47,278 nucleotides of DNA from Chitinophagaceae bacterium (GTDB lineage: Bacteria; Bacteroidota; Bacteroidia; Chitinophagales; Chitinophagaceae). The stretch is from the NCBI GenBank assembly GCA_020854215.1, contig JADZFY010000241.1:1-47278 (forward strand), in the 5' to 3' direction. Numbering within the stretch: the stretch's first letter is position 1; every line of letters starts with the position of its first letter. Below are positions 26,579 through 35,366 of the stretch, in pieces. The notes below the pieces were generated by a model that was not told the DNA's origin, searched no databases, and saw only the letters and a program-made list of their open reading frames with translations. The position numbers and the translations under genes are program-made.

Positions 26579-26610
26579 AACCCCGATGATTTATGATATT
26601 CACCGGGGTT
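26579..26610 (-). terminator. Terminator-like hairpin after the DNRLRE lipoprotein gene
   Basis: AACCCCG (26579-26585) and CGGGGTT (26604-26610) form a 7-bp stem that extends by about three further pairs after one mismatch. On the minus strand the stem is followed by CTTTATT, a modest T-rich tail. It lies 21 nt past the lipoprotein stop and 55 nt before the TylF-like start, separating the two transcripts. Confidence 0.55.
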
Positions 26611-26630
26611 CGTGCTACATCAAAATTTTG

Positions 26631-27581
26631 TTACTGAGCATATACAATCACCAGTTTCGGGTGCCTGGCGGCATCGGAATATTCACTAGATGCGAATATT
26701 CGAGAATTATAATATACTTCATTTTGTAATCTCAGCGAAAAACCATAATTAGAATTTGACCCTGTCATATCCTTTACCAATTGTGTAACGTCTATTTCCA
26801 CAAGATCTAGAAAGGCTTTGTTTGTTGACGGTATAACCACCTGATTTGTGGGAGAGGAAGAAGGTTGATTATTAAACTTCAAGGTTTCAGGGTTCCAGGC
26901 CTCCGTTACTTTTTGAATAAGCATAGAATTGTCGGAACCATAATTGGCTCTAACCTCATCACTGTGGTGACCATTAATAGGAGCCGGATGAGAGTACAAA
27001 GATAATTTTGCACTTTTTATAATAGACGTCGGGGGAATACTGCTTAAATTGAATTTAAATACAGCACGAAGTACTACAGGATTTCCATTTTTTGTCCAGG
27101 CTTCGGCTCCAATCTCTTTAGTATAAGGACCTGTTTCATCAATTGTTGAATTGCCAAAAATCACAACCTCGTCTGGATTATTTGCAGGCTGCAGAGATAA
27201 GGTTATTAATTCTCGCTCTTTTACACTGACTGAAACGGTATCAACGCCAGTAGCACCACCGTCATCTATCACCATTAGCTGAAACAAGTAAATGCCTTTA
27301 ATAAGATTCTTCACGTCTGTTGAGGCGGAACCCTCGCTTACTATATCTGCGGAATTGGGGCCTGAAACCTGGCTCCATAAAAATGCTACTATTTTTCCGT
27401 CTAAATCTACCCCTGTACCAGTGAGTTTAGTTGATCCTTTGCCTTCCTTAAGCTCAATTGTGCGGCTTTCTCCGGCCTCTGCAATGGGTGTTTTATTATT
27501 AACAATTTCCTCCTTTGTGCAATTAGAAAAAAGCAGGGTAACAGCTATGAGGGTAATGAGTGGAAATGATGAACGTTTCGT
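26631..27581 (-). CDS. PKD + DNRLRE-domain lipoprotein with no normal start codon (ACG at the expected position)
   Basis: About 316 residues. A conventional call would begin at GTG 27314, but the same frame stays open and clearly coding to a TAA at 27585-27587: it encodes a lipoprotein signal (basic KRSS, hydrophobic core, 'LLFSNC' lipobox with Cys near residue 21), then a PKD/chitobiase-like domain ('LDGKIVAFLWSQVSGP', 'LFQLMVIDDGGATG'), then a DNRLRE domain ('AVFKFNLSSIP', 'VTEAWNPETLKF', 'RHPKLVIVY'). No ATG, GTG or TTG occurs between that TAA and codon 27314; the codon where Met should precede Lys-Arg is ACG (27581-27579). DNRLRE domains are found on secreted carbohydrate-related proteins. 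It sits inside the polysaccharide cluster. Confidence 0.75.
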   Translation of the reverse strand, partial: TKRSSFPLITLIAVTLLFSNCTKEEIVNNKTPIAEAGESRTIELKEGKGSTKLTGTGVDLDGKIVAFLWSQVSGPNSADIVSEGSASTDVKNLIKGIYLFQLMVIDDGGATGVDTVSVSVKERELITLSLQPANNPDEVVIFGNSTIDETGPYTKEIGAEAWTKNGNPVVLRAVFKFNLSSIPPTSIIKSAKLSLYSHPAPINGHHSDEVRANYGSDNSMLIQKVTEAWNPETLKFNNQPSSSPTNQVVIPSTNKAFLDLVEIDVTQLVKDMTGSNSNYGFSLRLQNEVYYNSRIFASSEYSDAARHPKLVIVYAQ

Positions 27582-27719
27582 AGTTTAGTGTTTTAGGTTT
27601 TAATAACGACACAAATAAACACAAAAAAGTGAAATAATCTGTCTGGAATTATGTTTTTTCGACAAGTCTGCTTTTCAATAGTTATTTTTAAATTGGCGTG
27701 TTGTAGGATTTGGGATAGA

Positions 27720-28496
27720 TCATATTTTATTTTTCTTCTTCCCGACAATTATTAAAATTGAAGTGGATTTGAACGGGATTTGTGTGGTATCATTCTTAAA
27801 TATATACCTTACCAGAAATCGCTTCAATTTACCATTTCTTAGTACGTCCATAGGTGCAGTGATATAGCTGCACTGTAATACTTCAAATCCGTTGCGTTCA
27901 AGCAGTTGGGTAATTCTTCCCTTTGTATATATTCGGGCATTAGCCCATCGCTCATGTAAAAAACGGGGCAGCCACGAAAAAAAAGGTACACGGTTCCAGG
28001 GCAACAGCGGTAATTTGGCACCGTGTGTTTCAAAAATCCACCATTTATTGGGAACTGAAATCGCCATCATACCATCATCTTCTAACAAGTCGCGAAAAAT
28101 GGAAACGTTATCTTCATCGTGCAAATGTTCTATGACTTCAAAACTCGTAATACGGTCGAATTTTTGCCGGACAGGTGAAATATCCTTTTCGATATCTATG
28201 CTTTGAAATCTGCAATTGGTGATGCCATTGTTTTGAAGATAGTTTTTAATGTCTTCCTCGTAATCATCAACAATATCTATACCCAGGCAGGATTTCATTT
28301 GATTTGCAAGGAGAAACATTGATGCCCCGTTGCCGCACCCAATATCCAGATGCGTAAATTCTTTTCCGGTAAATCCAGGGTATTGCTCCAGCAGCCTGAC
28401 TCGCCTACTCACAATCTTATCTGCTATGTCGGCAGGTCGTCCGAGATAGTGGTTTTCTGAAAATAACTCATCAGGAACTCGTTCTTTGTAATGCAT
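27720..28496 (-). CDS. Class I SAM-dependent methyltransferase (UbiG-like)
   Basis: 258 residues from the ATG at 28496. The frame is open upstream, but that extension lies within the 3' end of the YfhO gene and has no family resemblance. Motif I 'HLDIGCGNGASMFLL', 'CLGIDIVDDYEED' for the ribose contact, 'FDRITSFEVIEHLHDED' and 'GMMAISVPNKW' define a UbiG/Methyltransf_11 type. Probably acts on a polyprenyl-linked or saccharide intermediate. It begins 25 nt after the YfhO gene and is likely co-transcribed with it. Confidence 0.85.
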   Translation of the reverse strand: MHYKERVPDELFSENHYLGRPADIADKIVSRRVRLLEQYPGFTGKEFTHLDIGCGNGASMFLLANQMKSCLGIDIVDDYEEDIKNYLQNNGITNCRFQSIDIEKDISPVRQKFDRITSFEVIEHLHDEDNVSIFRDLLEDDGMMAISVPNKWWIFETHGAKLPLLPWNRVPFFSWLPRFLHERWANARIYTKGRITQLLERNGFEVLQCSYITAPMDVLRNGKLKRFLVRYIFKNDTTQIPFKSTSILIIVGKKKNKI

Positions 28497-28521
28497 GAAA
28501 TTCCTTTGACGCGTATAATTG

Positions 28522-31020
28522 CTATGTTTTGCTTTTCTTCCAGTTTCTCCAAAGTGAAAAAAGTCCACCGCCGAGTGCCAGGTAAAACAAAATATTACCC
28601 ACATACACTATTTTCTGCCCGGTGGAGTAGGAGGACGGCTCAAACTTAAATACAATCTCATGCTTTCCGGAGGGTACCGGCATTCCGCGCAAAACATAAT
28701 TTACTTTGGCATACGCCGCCTTCTTGCCATCAACATAAACATTCCATCCTGCCGGATAGTAAATTTCACTGAAAACAGCAAACTGGGGCGTCGCGGATTG
28801 TGAGCTGTATTTTATCTCATCATTTTCATAGCTCACCAATTGTATGGTGGCAGTAGAATCGGCTGTTGGAGCCTCACCGGTAACTGTTTTAAAACTGTTG
28901 TCTATAATTACAGTGTCCTTTGGTCCAAACAGATCTAATGCTTTGATCTCTTCAACAGGCCCGTTTACATACTTAATGTGCTTGATAAACCAGGCGGCGC
29001 CCAATGCCTGGTCATTTTTATAAACACCCGCAGGTTGTTGTTGCTGCGACGGAGGTGTAATGATGTATCGTGTGTCCAGCATGTTCAGCACATCCATATT
29101 GGGCGTTTGTTTTGATAACTGAGCTTCAATGAGGTCCTGATAAATGCGCAATTTTGCCGGATGGTACCCGCCGATGTTGCGGTGGAAATAGCTGGTAATG
29201 GCGGCACTGCCCTGGAAAGGATCACCGGTTGAAATATTATATACCCTGTAGTGAGGATCCTTGTCTTCCAATATTTGTTTGTCAGCAGGAGTAGGAGTGA
29301 AATAGTCTGTTTGTATCGCAGTTTCGTCTTCAAGGTAATTGTCTGCATTAAGGTATTTGCTGTCAATGATCAGGAGATCAAGAGTGTTCACTACAATAAA
29401 AATAACTACTGCTATAATGGGTTTAATCCGATTTTTCAGATACAAATACAAAAGACCAACAACCAACAAAGCAAACAACAAGGTCCGAAACATGTTTCCG
29501 GTAAACATGGCTTTACGATCGTCTTTCATTGCATTCACTACCATGCGACCTACCTGGTTATCGCCATTTTGGCCGGCTCCAAAAGCGTTCATTAAAACGG
29601 GATCAAAAGCACCTGAAAAATCATTGAACATATAAATCAGCAGTATCAGAGCAAAGAGGCCGCCAGTAGCGTATAGAATTTTTTTAAATGATGCTTTTAG
29701 TCTGTCCACACCACCGGTTTCAAAAAACACCTGCTGCAGCCCGATAACAGCCAGCAGAGGGAAAATCATCTGGGGAATAATAAGGGCCGTATTCGGTGAC
29801 CTGAATTTGTTGTACAGTGGAAGGTGATCAAGCAAAAACGTATTAAAGCCCGAAAAATTTCTCCCCCACGCCATTACGATGGCCAGTACCGCCCCGGCGA
29901 GCATCCACCATTTGATATTGCCGGGAATAACAACCATACCAACAATGGCGAGCAAACAAATAATGGCACCGAGGTATATAGTACCACCCGTTCCTTCGGG
30001 CATGGCACCCCAATATTTCGGCATGCTTTCGGCAATCTGAATAGCTTGTGCTTCAGGAATATTTTGCTTTGCCAGGTTACCTACCAATTTGGAATCTTCA
30101 TCAAAATGTGTACTCGTTCCTTCCCCAAATACGCCCGGCATCAATAGCGTAAGCGTTTCACTTTTCCCTATACTGTATCCAAAGGCGTAATCGTGATCTA
30201 ATCCTTTAGTGTCTACTTTTTTAATTTCATCACCTTTGGTTTCAATACTTTTTCCACCGCGCATGGTGTATTTTGCATATTCCGCATTGGTGAGCAGGGT
30301 AGCTGCCGAATTCCCAATTGCAATGGCACCCCCGAGTATGGCGAGCGATAACGACACGGCCAAATGTTTCCATTGATGTTGGCGAATCCACTGGATGGCA
30401 TAACCAATGGAAATGAAAAGTGCAGTGAAGAAAAAATAATAGGTAACCTGAGGATGATTGAAAGCCACCTCCCAGGTGCCAAATATGGATGTTACTGCCA
30501 GACCTAATAAATATTTTCTTTGGTAAATGAGTAAGAGTCCGGCCAACAACCCCGGCATGTAGGATAAAGTCCACATTTTGGTATCGTGCCCCGTAGCTAC
30601 AAAAAGTGCATTAAAACTGGCATAGGCAAATGCAAGTCCTCCTAGTATGCCCAACACAGGGCGCGCTCCTGCAACACAACTTAATATATAGAAACTAATA
30701 CATGCCAGGAAAAAAAATCCAATGGGTTTGGGAAGACCCAGAGTAAGCACGTTATGAAGGTTGGGCAAATAGGATTTTACTTCCATAGCCACCTGGTATG
30801 CCGGCATACCACTAAACAAATGGGTTGTCCATAAAGGAAAATGACCATGTTGCTCCTTATACTCGAACGAGTTTTGTGCCATCCCCTTCCAAAAAATAAC
30901 GTCACTCTGTTGCAGCACTTTCCCTTCTAAGGCAGGGCGGCAATAAATTACCGATACCGCCAAAAAAATACCGACTGCCACCAGGTGAGGTAAAATGGCT
31001 TTGAAATTTATTTTTTTCAC
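28522..31020 (-). CDS. YfhO-family polytopic membrane protein
   Basis: 832 residues starting at GTG. About a dozen membrane helices span residues 10-530, with the lumenal-type loop 'HFPLWTTHLFSGMPAYQV' early on, and a C-terminal soluble region ('FSEIYYPAGWNVYVDGKKA', 'VLRGMPVPSGKHEIVFKFEP') closed by a last helix. This is the architecture of the YfhO family, GT-C-like proteins implicated in glycosylation of surface polymers (in Gram-positives, of lipoteichoic acid). Bacteroidota members are common but uncharacterised. Its position beside methyltransferases and glycosyltransferases supports a role in glycan transfer from a lipid carrier. Confidence 0.88.
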   Translation of the reverse strand: MKKINFKAILPHLVAVGIFLAVSVIYCRPALEGKVLQQSDVIFWKGMAQNSFEYKEQHGHFPLWTTHLFSGMPAYQVAMEVKSYLPNLHNVLTLGLPKPIGFFFLACISFYILSCVAGARPVLGILGGLAFAYASFNALFVATGHDTKMWTLSYMPGLLAGLLLIYQRKYLLGLAVTSIFGTWEVAFNHPQVTYYFFFTALFISIGYAIQWIRQHQWKHLAVSLSLAILGGAIAIGNSAATLLTNAEYAKYTMRGGKSIETKGDEIKKVDTKGLDHDYAFGYSIGKSETLTLLMPGVFGEGTSTHFDEDSKLVGNLAKQNIPEAQAIQIAESMPKYWGAMPEGTGGTIYLGAIICLLAIVGMVVIPGNIKWWMLAGAVLAIVMAWGRNFSGFNTFLLDHLPLYNKFRSPNTALIIPQMIFPLLAVIGLQQVFFETGGVDRLKASFKKILYATGGLFALILLIYMFNDFSGAFDPVLMNAFGAGQNGDNQVGRMVVNAMKDDRKAMFTGNMFRTLLFALLVVGLLYLYLKNRIKPIIAVVIFIVVNTLDLLIIDSKYLNADNYLEDETAIQTDYFTPTPADKQILEDKDPHYRVYNISTGDPFQGSAAITSYFHRNIGGYHPAKLRIYQDLIEAQLSKQTPNMDVLNMLDTRYIITPPSQQQQPAGVYKNDQALGAAWFIKHIKYVNGPVEEIKALDLFGPKDTVIIDNSFKTVTGEAPTADSTATIQLVSYENDEIKYSSQSATPQFAVFSEIYYPAGWNVYVDGKKAAYAKVNYVLRGMPVPSGKHEIVFKFEPSSYSTGQKIVYVGNILFYLALGGGLFSLWRNWKKSKT

Positions 31021-31036
31021 ACTAAAAATTTTTTGC

Positions 31037-31100
31037 TGCCGATCTGCCAGGTCATTTCAAATCCTTATTACCCGGAGCAGGTTCTCAAATTTAAGGCGGC
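31037..31100 (-). promoter_or_regulatory. Possible structured leader of the YfhO transcript
   Basis: On the minus strand an outer pairing CGGC... joins GCCG at 31100-31097-side bases with 31041-31038, and an inner stem pairs CTG/CCGGGT (31080-31078, 31075-31070) with ACCTGG/CAG (31052-31047, 31046-31044), with one G-U pair. Part of the sequence (GAACCTG..., GGGTAAT) resembles TPP-aptamer blocks, but CTGAGA with its proper spacing and the AGGGA end are missing, so it is not a normal THI box. The strand and function are unproven. Confidence 0.3.
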
Positions 31101-31106
31101 AAATTA

Positions 31107-31919
31107 ATGTTATTTTTATTCTTCCCTTTAATTTTAACGCATAATATGATTCAACAGATTTTAAAGGACCGCCCAACAAAGTTGTTTATCGGTTTTTCAG
31201 CTTTTTTCGTCGCCAATGCGTTGATTGCCGAATGTATAGGGGGTAAAATTTTTTCGCTTGAAAAAGTCTTCGGTTTTGAGCCGGCCAACCTTACGCTGTT
31301 TGGGCAATCGGGTTTATCTTTTAGCTTAACCTGTGGCGTTTTGCTGTGGCCGCTGGAATTTGTAATGACTGATATTGTAAATGAGTTCTACGGACCTAAA
31401 GCGGTTAAAAGAATTAGCTATACGGCGGTTGCATTAATATCTTATGCTTTTGTAATGTTTTATGCAAGTATTCGCGTTCCCTTTGCAGACTGGTGGCCGG
31501 CGTCGAAAGCTGCTGAAGGAATTCCTGATTTACAGTTAGCTTTTAATGGTGTATTCGGACAGGGTATGTGGATTATAGCGGGGAGCCTGGTTGCATTTTT
31601 AGTGAGCCAGTTGGTTGATGTTATCGTTTTTCAGCGAATCAAAAAAGCTACGGGTGAAAAAAAAGTGTGGCTTCGGGCAACGGGCTCTACTTTAGTGTCG
31701 CAGTTGATTGATAGTTTCATCGTATTGGCCATTGCGTTTAAATTTGGCAGCAATTGGACGTGGACGCAGGTGATTGCAGTGGGGTGTGTGAATTATATGT
31801 ATAAATTTGCGATAGCCATTTTACTTACACCCATTATTTATTTGGCCGAATATGGCATTGTAAAATATGTGGGCAGGGAAACGGCCACAAGGATGAAACT
31901 AACGGCGATGGAGGGGTGA
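31107..31919 (+). CDS. yhhQ: Queuosine precursor transporter (YhhQ/VUT family)
   Basis: 270 residues, six membrane segments. The signature 'WPLEFVMTDIVNEFYG' near residue 80, 'LVSQLVDVIVFQRIKK' and 'RATGSTLVSQLIDSFIVLAI' define the YhhQ/COG1738 family, which imports 7-cyano- or 7-aminomethyl-7-deazaguanine for queuosine modification of tRNA. A second ATG at 31146 gives 'MIQQILKDRPTKLF', closer to homologues' starts, and may be the real one. No preQ1 riboswitch is recognisable upstream. It is divergent from YfhO. Confidence 0.9.
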   Translation: MLFLFFPLILTHNMIQQILKDRPTKLFIGFSAFFVANALIAECIGGKIFSLEKVFGFEPANLTLFGQSGLSFSLTCGVLLWPLEFVMTDIVNEFYGPKAVKRISYTAVALISYAFVMFYASIRVPFADWWPASKAAEGIPDLQLAFNGVFGQGMWIIAGSLVAFLVSQLVDVIVFQRIKKATGEKKVWLRATGSTLVSQLIDSFIVLAIAFKFGSNWTWTQVIAVGCVNYMYKFAIAILLTPIIYLAEYGIVKYVGRETATRMKLTAMEG

Positions 31920-32017
31920 TTTTCAAATGTGCGAATTTGTACACCGGCTGGTGTAAGAATTTGGAAAGTCATTCCTGTTGATCCCAATAAACGATAAATT
32001 ATAAACTCCATTCTTCC

Positions 32018-32473
32018 ATGTTTAACGTACGGGTTTACGGTATACTTACCAATGAAAACAGGCAGGTTCTGGTTAGTGATGAGTTTATCCGGGGCAGTTA
32101 CTATACCAAGTTTCCGGGTGGCGGACTCGAATTTGGAGAAGGCACAAGGGATTGTTTGAAACGGGAGTTTATGGAAGAAATGAATCTTGAAGTACGGGTT
32201 ACGGATCACATTTATACTACCGATTTTTTCCAAATGTCTGCGTTTACTCCTGATCAGCAGATTATAGCTGTTTATTACAGGGTGGAACCGCTTGCTACTA
32301 TCAATGTACCTATTCGGCTAAAACCCTTTGATTTTGATGAAGTGCAAATGAATATCTATCGCGAAACCGGTGAAACAGAAACATTTCGGTTTATCAATTG
32401 GAATGAATTTTCAGGAAATAGTGTCACGCTGCCTATTGATAAAGTGGTAGCCCGGTTAGTGAAAAATGGCTAA
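32018..32473 (+). CDS. NUDIX hydrolase
   Basis: 151 residues. The Nudix box is 'GGLEFGEGTRDCLKREFMEE' (near 36-55), fitting GX5EX7REUXEE with the metal-binding REFMEE in place; the Gly after the EE is replaced by Met. It is flanked by 'YYTKFPGGGL' and a mixed beta sheet typical of the fold. The enzyme should cleave a nucleoside diphosphate-linked substrate, but which one is not predictable. It lies 98 nt after the queuosine-precursor transporter. Confidence 0.88.
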   Translation: MFNVRVYGILTNENRQVLVSDEFIRGSYYTKFPGGGLEFGEGTRDCLKREFMEEMNLEVRVTDHIYTTDFFQMSAFTPDQQIIAVYYRVEPLATINVPIRLKPFDFDEVQMNIYRETGETETFRFINWNEFSGNSVTLPIDKVVARLVKNG

Positions 32474-32490
32474 CATAAATCAACATCTTT

Positions 32491-33429
32491 TCAAAACCAT
32501 TTCTTTTTCATGAAATAGGCGCCCATTATAATGGAAACCGAAAGAGCCAGAATAATGGGAATGTAAAATGCATGGGGTTGGTGCTGGTAGGGAATAGGTA
32601 CATTCATTCCGTATATGCTGGCTATTAATACCGGGAATTGCAAAATGATGGTTATAGACGTGAGGCGTTTTAATACGAAGTTTTGATTGTTGGATATTAT
32701 ACTTGCAAAAGCGTCCAGTGTAGAACTGAGGATATTGGTATAAATGTTTGCCATTTCAAGCGCCTGGGAAGTGTCCACCACCAGGTCATCCAGTTCCTCC
32801 TTTTCCTGTTCATTTAATCCAAGAAAATTGGTTCTTACCAGCTTCATTAGCAGCATTTCATTGGAGCGCAGTGCGGTTACAAAATACACTAAGCTTTTTT
32901 GAATCCGCATCAGGTCGAGGAGTTCTTCATTTCTGTTTGATGCATACAACTGCTGTTCCAAAATATTTCTGCGATGGTTAATTTCTTTGAGATACTCCAT
33001 ATAGGTTTGAGTGATTTTCTCAAAGATTTTTACTACCATCATGTTTTTCTTATCCGCATGCCGATTCTGAAAAGTATTCAGAAATTTCTTGATCGCACCG
33101 TTTTCAAAGGAGTTTACGGTTACGATTTGATTATGCGTGAGAATAATACAAATCGGAATGGTAATATAGAATGAATCGCTTTCGTTGAACGAATTATTCT
33201 CCGTTGGAGTTTTAATAACAATGAGCCTTACATTGTCCTCCAGCTCAAACCTGGATCGCTCGTCAATATCAAGCGAATCCTGCAGGAATTCGATTGGAAT
33301 TTCCAGTGCTTCAGAAATTTCAGCAAATTCCTCATGTTTCAAAGGGGGTAAAATGTTTACCCAGGTTTCGTTATCCGCTTTTTCAATTGCGGTTGTTACC
33401 CCGTTGATATTTTTGAAGTATTGAATCAT
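32491..33429 (-). CDS. corA: CorA-family magnesium/divalent cation channel
   Basis: 312 residues. The large N-terminal cytoplasmic domain is rich in long helices ('MANIYTNILSSTLDAFASII'); two C-terminal membrane helices flank the diagnostic 'YGMN' selectivity motif at residues 273-276, and the tail 'MKKKWF' is basic. CorA proteins form homopentameric Mg2+ channels gated by cytoplasmic Mg2+. It converges with the NUDIX gene. The ATG is preceded by a -7 box ending only 7 nt away. Confidence 0.93.
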   Translation of the reverse strand: MIQYFKNINGVTTAIEKADNETWVNILPPLKHEEFAEISEALEIPIEFLQDSLDIDERSRFELEDNVRLIVIKTPTENNSFNESDSFYITIPICIILTHNQIVTVNSFENGAIKKFLNTFQNRHADKKNMMVVKIFEKITQTYMEYLKEINHRRNILEQQLYASNRNEELLDLMRIQKSLVYFVTALRSNEMLLMKLVRTNFLGLNEQEKEELDDLVVDTSQALEMANIYTNILSSTLDAFASIISNNQNFVLKRLTSITIILQFPVLIASIYGMNVPIPYQHQPHAFYIPIILALSVSIIMGAYFMKKKWF

Positions 33430-33436
33430 TGCGGCG

Positions 33437-33444
33437 CAAAGGTA
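33437..33444 (-). promoter_or_regulatory. Bacteroidota -7 box (TACCTTTG) for corA
   Basis: TACCTTTG on the minus strand with only 7 nt (CGCCGCA) to the corA ATG, implying a leaderless or nearly leaderless transcript. The surrounding CCTACCTTTGC matches the box in front of rpmI. Confidence 0.6.
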
Positions 33445-33546
33445 GGGGTATTATTATTTGAGATTTGATATTCAAAATTTCAATTCCGCGACGTCCCGTC
33501 AACGCAAAAAATCCCACATTCTCATTACTGCCGGCACGCTGCTTTC

Positions 33547-34335
33547 TCAAATTTTTACTTCAATGGTACCCTTAAATACAAATTCGGCGGGTCCACATAA
33601 CCAAATATTACTGTATCTCCTGTCTTCCGACAAGTTAAACTCCACACTTAATTTTCCACCCCTGGTTTCTACTGCAATTTCATTAAATCCATTCTCATGA
33701 TGCGCCGAAACCAACGCGGCCGCTGTTACCCCGGTACCACAGCTTAGCGTTTCATTTTCCACTCCCCGTTCGTAAGTTCGCACAAAAATACTGTCATTAT
33801 TTAGTGCCTCCACAAAATTTACGTTGATGCCTTTGGCTGCAAACTCCTCATTGTATCTGATCTTTCTTCCTTCTTCTGTAACATTCATTTTTTGAAGACT
33901 TTGAACAAATTGCACGTAATGCGGTGACCCGGTATCGAGAATAAAATGGTCTGTAAAATCTTTCGCTTTCTCTACGTCTTTCATTTTCAGGCGCACTATA
34001 CCCTGGAGGTCAATTTCGGCCTCATGTGGTCCGTCTGACGCAATAAATCGGTAGGTCGTTTTTTTTAGTCCGCAATCAGACGCAAACTTTACGAGGCAAC
34101 GCCCACCATTACCGCACATACTGCCAGGGTTGCCATCGGCATTAAAGTACACCATTTCAAAGTCGTAATCTGCATGCACATTCAGTAGCATCAATCCATC
34201 GGCACCGATGCCAAACCTTCGGTCACACAAAAATTTTACCTGCGTCGGAGAAAGTGAGGAATACTCGTTTTCCCTGTTGTCTAAAATAACAAAATCGTTT
34301 CCTGTTCCCTGGTATTTGTAAAATTGGAGATTCAT
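33547..34335 (-). CDS. dapF: Diaminopimelate epimerase
   Basis: 262 residues. Begins 'MNLQFYKYQGTGNDFVILDN' as in the family; the two catalytic cysteines are Cys74 in 'MCGNGGRC' and Cys199 in 'SCGTGVTAA'. It interconverts LL- and meso-diaminopimelate, feeding lysine and peptidoglycan synthesis, in the cytoplasm. A TAACTTTG box (34360-34353, minus strand) lies 17 nt before the ATG and gives a very short leader. It stands alone, not next to other lysine genes. Confidence 0.96.
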   Translation of the reverse strand: MNLQFYKYQGTGNDFVILDNRENEYSSLSPTQVKFLCDRRFGIGADGLMLLNVHADYDFEMVYFNADGNPGSMCGNGGRCLVKFASDCGLKKTTYRFIASDGPHEAEIDLQGIVRLKMKDVEKAKDFTDHFILDTGSPHYVQFVQSLQKMNVTEEGRKIRYNEEFAAKGINVNFVEALNNDSIFVRTYERGVENETLSCGTGVTAAALVSAHHENGFNEIAVETRGGKLSVEFNLSEDRRYSNIWLCGPAEFVFKGTIEVKI

Positions 34336-34421
34336 CAGTTGCTATTATGGTACAAAGTTATTAGATGCACATTGTACTCCGCTAACAATGTTTCGGAATC
34401 GGGGGGCAAATGTAATATTCT

Positions 34422-35303
34422 TTACGACGGTATCTGCATAATGGTTTCAAGAGTTCTTCGAATAAGTCTGTCTACCGTGGAATATGGATCGTGACTGAAT
34501 TTTTTGGTAACACGATTGGCAATGATGGCGCTAAGGCTAAGACAGTGATGCCCCAATAGCCGTCCCAGTCCGTATATAGCCGCCGTTTCCATTTCAAAAT
34601 TGCATATACGGTGCGTACCGAAGCTAAAAGCTGATAATAGTTGCAATAGCGCTGGCTCCTGCAACCCGAGTCTGAGCACCCTTGCCTGGGGGCCGTAAAA
34701 CCCCGGACAGGTAGCTGTGATGCCCTGATGAAATTCCTTCACAAAATATTTGATAAGACCAACATTTGCACTGCTAATGTAAGGATTAACCGTTAGCCGG
34801 TTGGATGGAACCTGGGTGGCAAATGCCTGGATGAGTTGGTTTTCTTCCTCGTTATTTTCAGCACGGTAAAAGTGCAAAAGATTGTCTAACCCTATACCAT
34901 GTGTACTGGCAACAAAATCGTCAACAGCTATATCCTGCTGCAGTGAACCCGCAGTACCTATCCGGATGATTTGCAGGGAACTGAGGGTTGGTTTTGCGGT
35001 TCGGTGTAGCAGATCAATATTAACGAGGGCATCAAGTTCATTCATCACTATATCTATGTTATCCGTTCCGATACCGGTTGACACTACGGAAAGGCGCCTG
35101 TTGCCCATCCTACCCGTATGGGTAACAAACTCCCGATGGCTGCATTTGTACTCTATCACGTCAAAATATTTGCTCACTTCCTGTACTCTTTCCGGATCGC
35201 CTACCGTTATTATTGTACCGGCCAATTCTTCAGGTAGCAGATCCAGGTGATATACTGCACCACGTTTATTAAGAATTAATTCGGATTCTCCAATATATTG
35301 CAT
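34422..35303 (-). CDS. Nucleoside phosphorylase, uridine-phosphorylase-like
   Basis: 293 residues. 'TVGDPERVQEV' (phosphate-binding Gly-Asp-Pro), 'VVSTGIGTDNIDIVMNEL', 'RIGTAGSLQ' and 'NFEMETAAIYGLGRLLGH' are the PNP/UDP family I motifs; the FEMET segment binds the ribose. The spacing resembles uridine phosphorylase more than purine phosphorylase, but substrate choice cannot be settled. It releases the base and ribose 1-phosphate for salvage. Its start is only 63 nt from the divergent tRNA gene. Confidence 0.85.
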   Translation of the reverse strand: MQYIGESELILNKRGAVYHLDLLPEELAGTIITVGDPERVQEVSKYFDVIEYKCSHREFVTHTGRMGNRRLSVVSTGIGTDNIDIVMNELDALVNIDLLHRTAKPTLSSLQIIRIGTAGSLQQDIAVDDFVASTHGIGLDNLLHFYRAENNEEENQLIQAFATQVPSNRLTVNPYISSANVGLIKYFVKEFHQGITATCPGFYGPQARVLRLGLQEPALLQLLSAFSFGTHRICNFEMETAAIYGLGRLLGHHCLSLSAIIANRVTKKFSHDPYSTVDRLIRRTLETIMQIPS

Positions 35304-35313
35304 GAGTAAGATA

Positions 35314-35343
35314 TTTGTTGTTCATAAAAATATCCTATTTTCG
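35314..35343 (+). promoter_or_regulatory. Promoter of tRNA-Cys
   Basis: TTTG (35314-35317), 18 nt, TATTTTCG (35336-35343), one base off TAnnTTTG. The predicted start, about 35348, is some 20 nt before the mature tRNA. Confidence 0.5.
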
Positions 35344-35366
35344 CAACCCGGAAAAAACAACAAAAA

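Noticed and set aside
28497..28604. N-terminal extension of the methyltransferase at 27720
   Set aside because: It lies largely within the end of the YfhO gene and does not resemble a methyltransferase; the ATG at 28496 gives a normal start.
31037..31100. A true TPP riboswitch before YfhO
   Set aside because: It lacks CTGAGA with correct spacing and the GCGxAGGGA end seen in the real aptamer at 19755-19840, so it is listed only as a possible structured leader.
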